In this document: one piece after another, positions 14,344 through 14,940 of the stretch
Layout of the letters: every line of letters starts with the position of its first letter
Numbering within the stretch: the stretch's first letter is position 1
Source of the DNA: an uncultured Candidatus Saccharibacteria bacterium
GTDB lineage: Bacteria; Patescibacteriota; Saccharimonadia; Saccharimonadales; Saccharimonadaceae
Length of the DNA stretch: 14,940 bases
Direction: 5' to 3'
NCBI GenBank assembly: GCA_937902295.1
Contig: CALGUM010000079.1
Coordinates: 1 to 14,940 of the forward strand
Program-made: the position numbers and the translations under genes
The notes under the pieces: model-generated
What the model saw: only the letters and a program-made list of their open reading frames with translations
Databases searched by the model: none
What the model was told of the DNA's origin: nothing

Positions 14344-14940
14344 ATGAGTAGTATCGCCATCGTAGTACTGAACTGGAACGGCCTCGATGACACGAGGCTG
14401 TGTATTGAGTCTCTCTACGGTCAGACGTATGAGAACTACTCTGTAGTACTTGTAGAAAATGGCTCCACCGAGGCTGGTACGGAAGAGTGTATGTTAGAGC
14501 TACAGCAGAAGTATCCGGGTCTACGTGTAATCTACAACGACAGGAATCTTGGGTTTGCAGGCGGAGTCAATACAGGAATCCGCTACTCAATTGAGCATAA
14601 TTTTGATTTTGTGGCGTTATTTAATAACGATGCTGTCGCTGACAAAAATTGGTTAAAGGAGCTAGTAGCGGCACAGAAAAAGCACAGTGGCGGTATTACG
14701 ACAGGCCTCTTACTCCACGAAGATGGCAAGACTATAGACAGCACAGGTGACTGGTGTTCTACTTGGGGATTGCCATTTCCGCGCGATCGCAACAAACTAA
14801 CCGAAGACGCGTCGAAGAGCGGCTATGTATTTAGTGGGAGCGGTGGCGCGTCACTCTACTCCAGAGCAATGCTCGAAGAGATCGGACTGTTCGACGAAAC
14901 GTTCTTTGCCTACTACGAAGACACCGATATTAGCTTCCGA
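14344..14940 (+). CDS. Family 2 glycosyltransferase, rhamnosyltransferase-like (5' part, runs off the window)
   Basis: An open frame of 199 codons runs from an ATG at 14344 to the last base of the window. The start has AAGGA about 7 nt upstream. Seen: S-I-A-I-V-V-L-N-W-N-G (3-13), the typical start of the WbbL/RfbF-like GT2 subgroup; V-E-N-G-S-T (37-42) in place of D-N-G-S-T; N-L-G-F-A-G-G-V-N-T-G-I (68-79); F-N-N-D-A (93-97), the subgroup's version of the metal site; F-S-G-S-G-G-A (about 168-174); and Y-Y-E-D-T-D (191-196), the usual acceptor-side acidic motif. It probably transfers rhamnose or another deoxysugar to a lipid-linked glycan exported by the neighbouring ABC transporter. The C-terminal part is outside the window. 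Confidence 0.9.
   Translation, partial: MSSIAIVVLNWNGLDDTRLCIESLYGQTYENYSVVLVENGSTEAGTEECMLELQQKYPGLRVIYNDRNLGFAGGVNTGIRYSIEHNFDFVALFNNDAVADKNWLKELVAAQKKHSGGITTGLLLHEDGKTIDSTGDWCSTWGLPFPRDRNKLTEDASKSGYVFSGSGGASLYSRAMLEEIGLFDETFFAYYEDTDISFR

Noticed and set aside
1..14940. Alternative genetic code (UGA or UAG read as an amino acid)
   Set aside because: TGA ends the small anchored protein and TAG ends several intact genes at natural points. No gene contains internal TGA codons; the single internal TAG at 30-32 is better explained as a local mutation or error.
1..14940. Mobile elements, CRISPR arrays, tRNA or other RNA genes
   Set aside because: No transposase or integrase motifs, no evenly spaced direct repeats with spacers and no cloverleaf-like stretch were seen in the short gaps between genes.

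Overview
The window looks like a chromosomal surface-glycan and cell-wall locus from a member of Candidatus Saccharibacteria (TM7, Patescibacteria/CPR). This is inferred from gene content: tandem DUF2142 membrane proteins, a signal-anchored PGRP-type amidase, and a secreted hydrolase of a type I recognise from Saccharibacteria and Actinobacteria, often annotated 'hemagglutinin'. The standard stop codons TAA, TAG and TGA are all used, so there is no sign of the UGA recoding seen in Gracilibacteria and SR1. No tRNA, rRNA, CRISPR array, insertion sequence or transposase was seen.

Layout. (1) Positions 1-5730, minus strand: a tightly packed run of a family 2 glycosyltransferase, a two-domain 758-residue GT-B-like glycosyltransferase and two DUF2142 polytopic membrane proteins. 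The first two junctions overlap by 8 nt. The last DUF2142 gene is cut short by an in-frame TAG near the window edge, although the frame stays open and hydrophobic beyond it. (2) Positions 5853-10553, plus strand: three exported or membrane-anchored proteins. They are a PGRP-family N-acetylmuramoyl-L-alanine amidase with five C-terminal repeats, a small membrane-anchored protein of unknown function with its own consensus promoter, and a secreted hydrolase-like protein with four C-terminal repeats. The repeats in the two large proteins belong to one family of about 60-65 residues. (3) Positions 10574-14307, minus strand: an ABC-2 polysaccharide exporter (permease, then a Wzt-like ATPase with an extra C-terminal domain), followed by a bifunctional protein joining a GT8-like glycosyltransferase to a polysaccharide pyruvyl transferase domain. 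(4) From 14344 to the edge, plus strand: the 5' part of a rhamnosyltransferase-like family 2 glycosyltransferase.

How the parts fit. The flanking genes can assemble a lipid-linked glycan, pyruvylate it and export it through the Wzm/Wzt-type transporter. The DUF2142 proteins may act on it at the outer face of the membrane. The central trio appears to handle peptidoglycan outside the cell: one enzyme predicted to cut the stem-peptide amide bond, one possibly a glycan-strand hydrolase, and both carrying the same repeat as a probable wall- or polymer-binding tail. The most distinctive feature is this shared repeat, which is cysteine-free in the amidase and has two cysteines per repeat in the partner. 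The GT8-pyruvyltransferase fusion encoded next to the exporter ATPase is the second.
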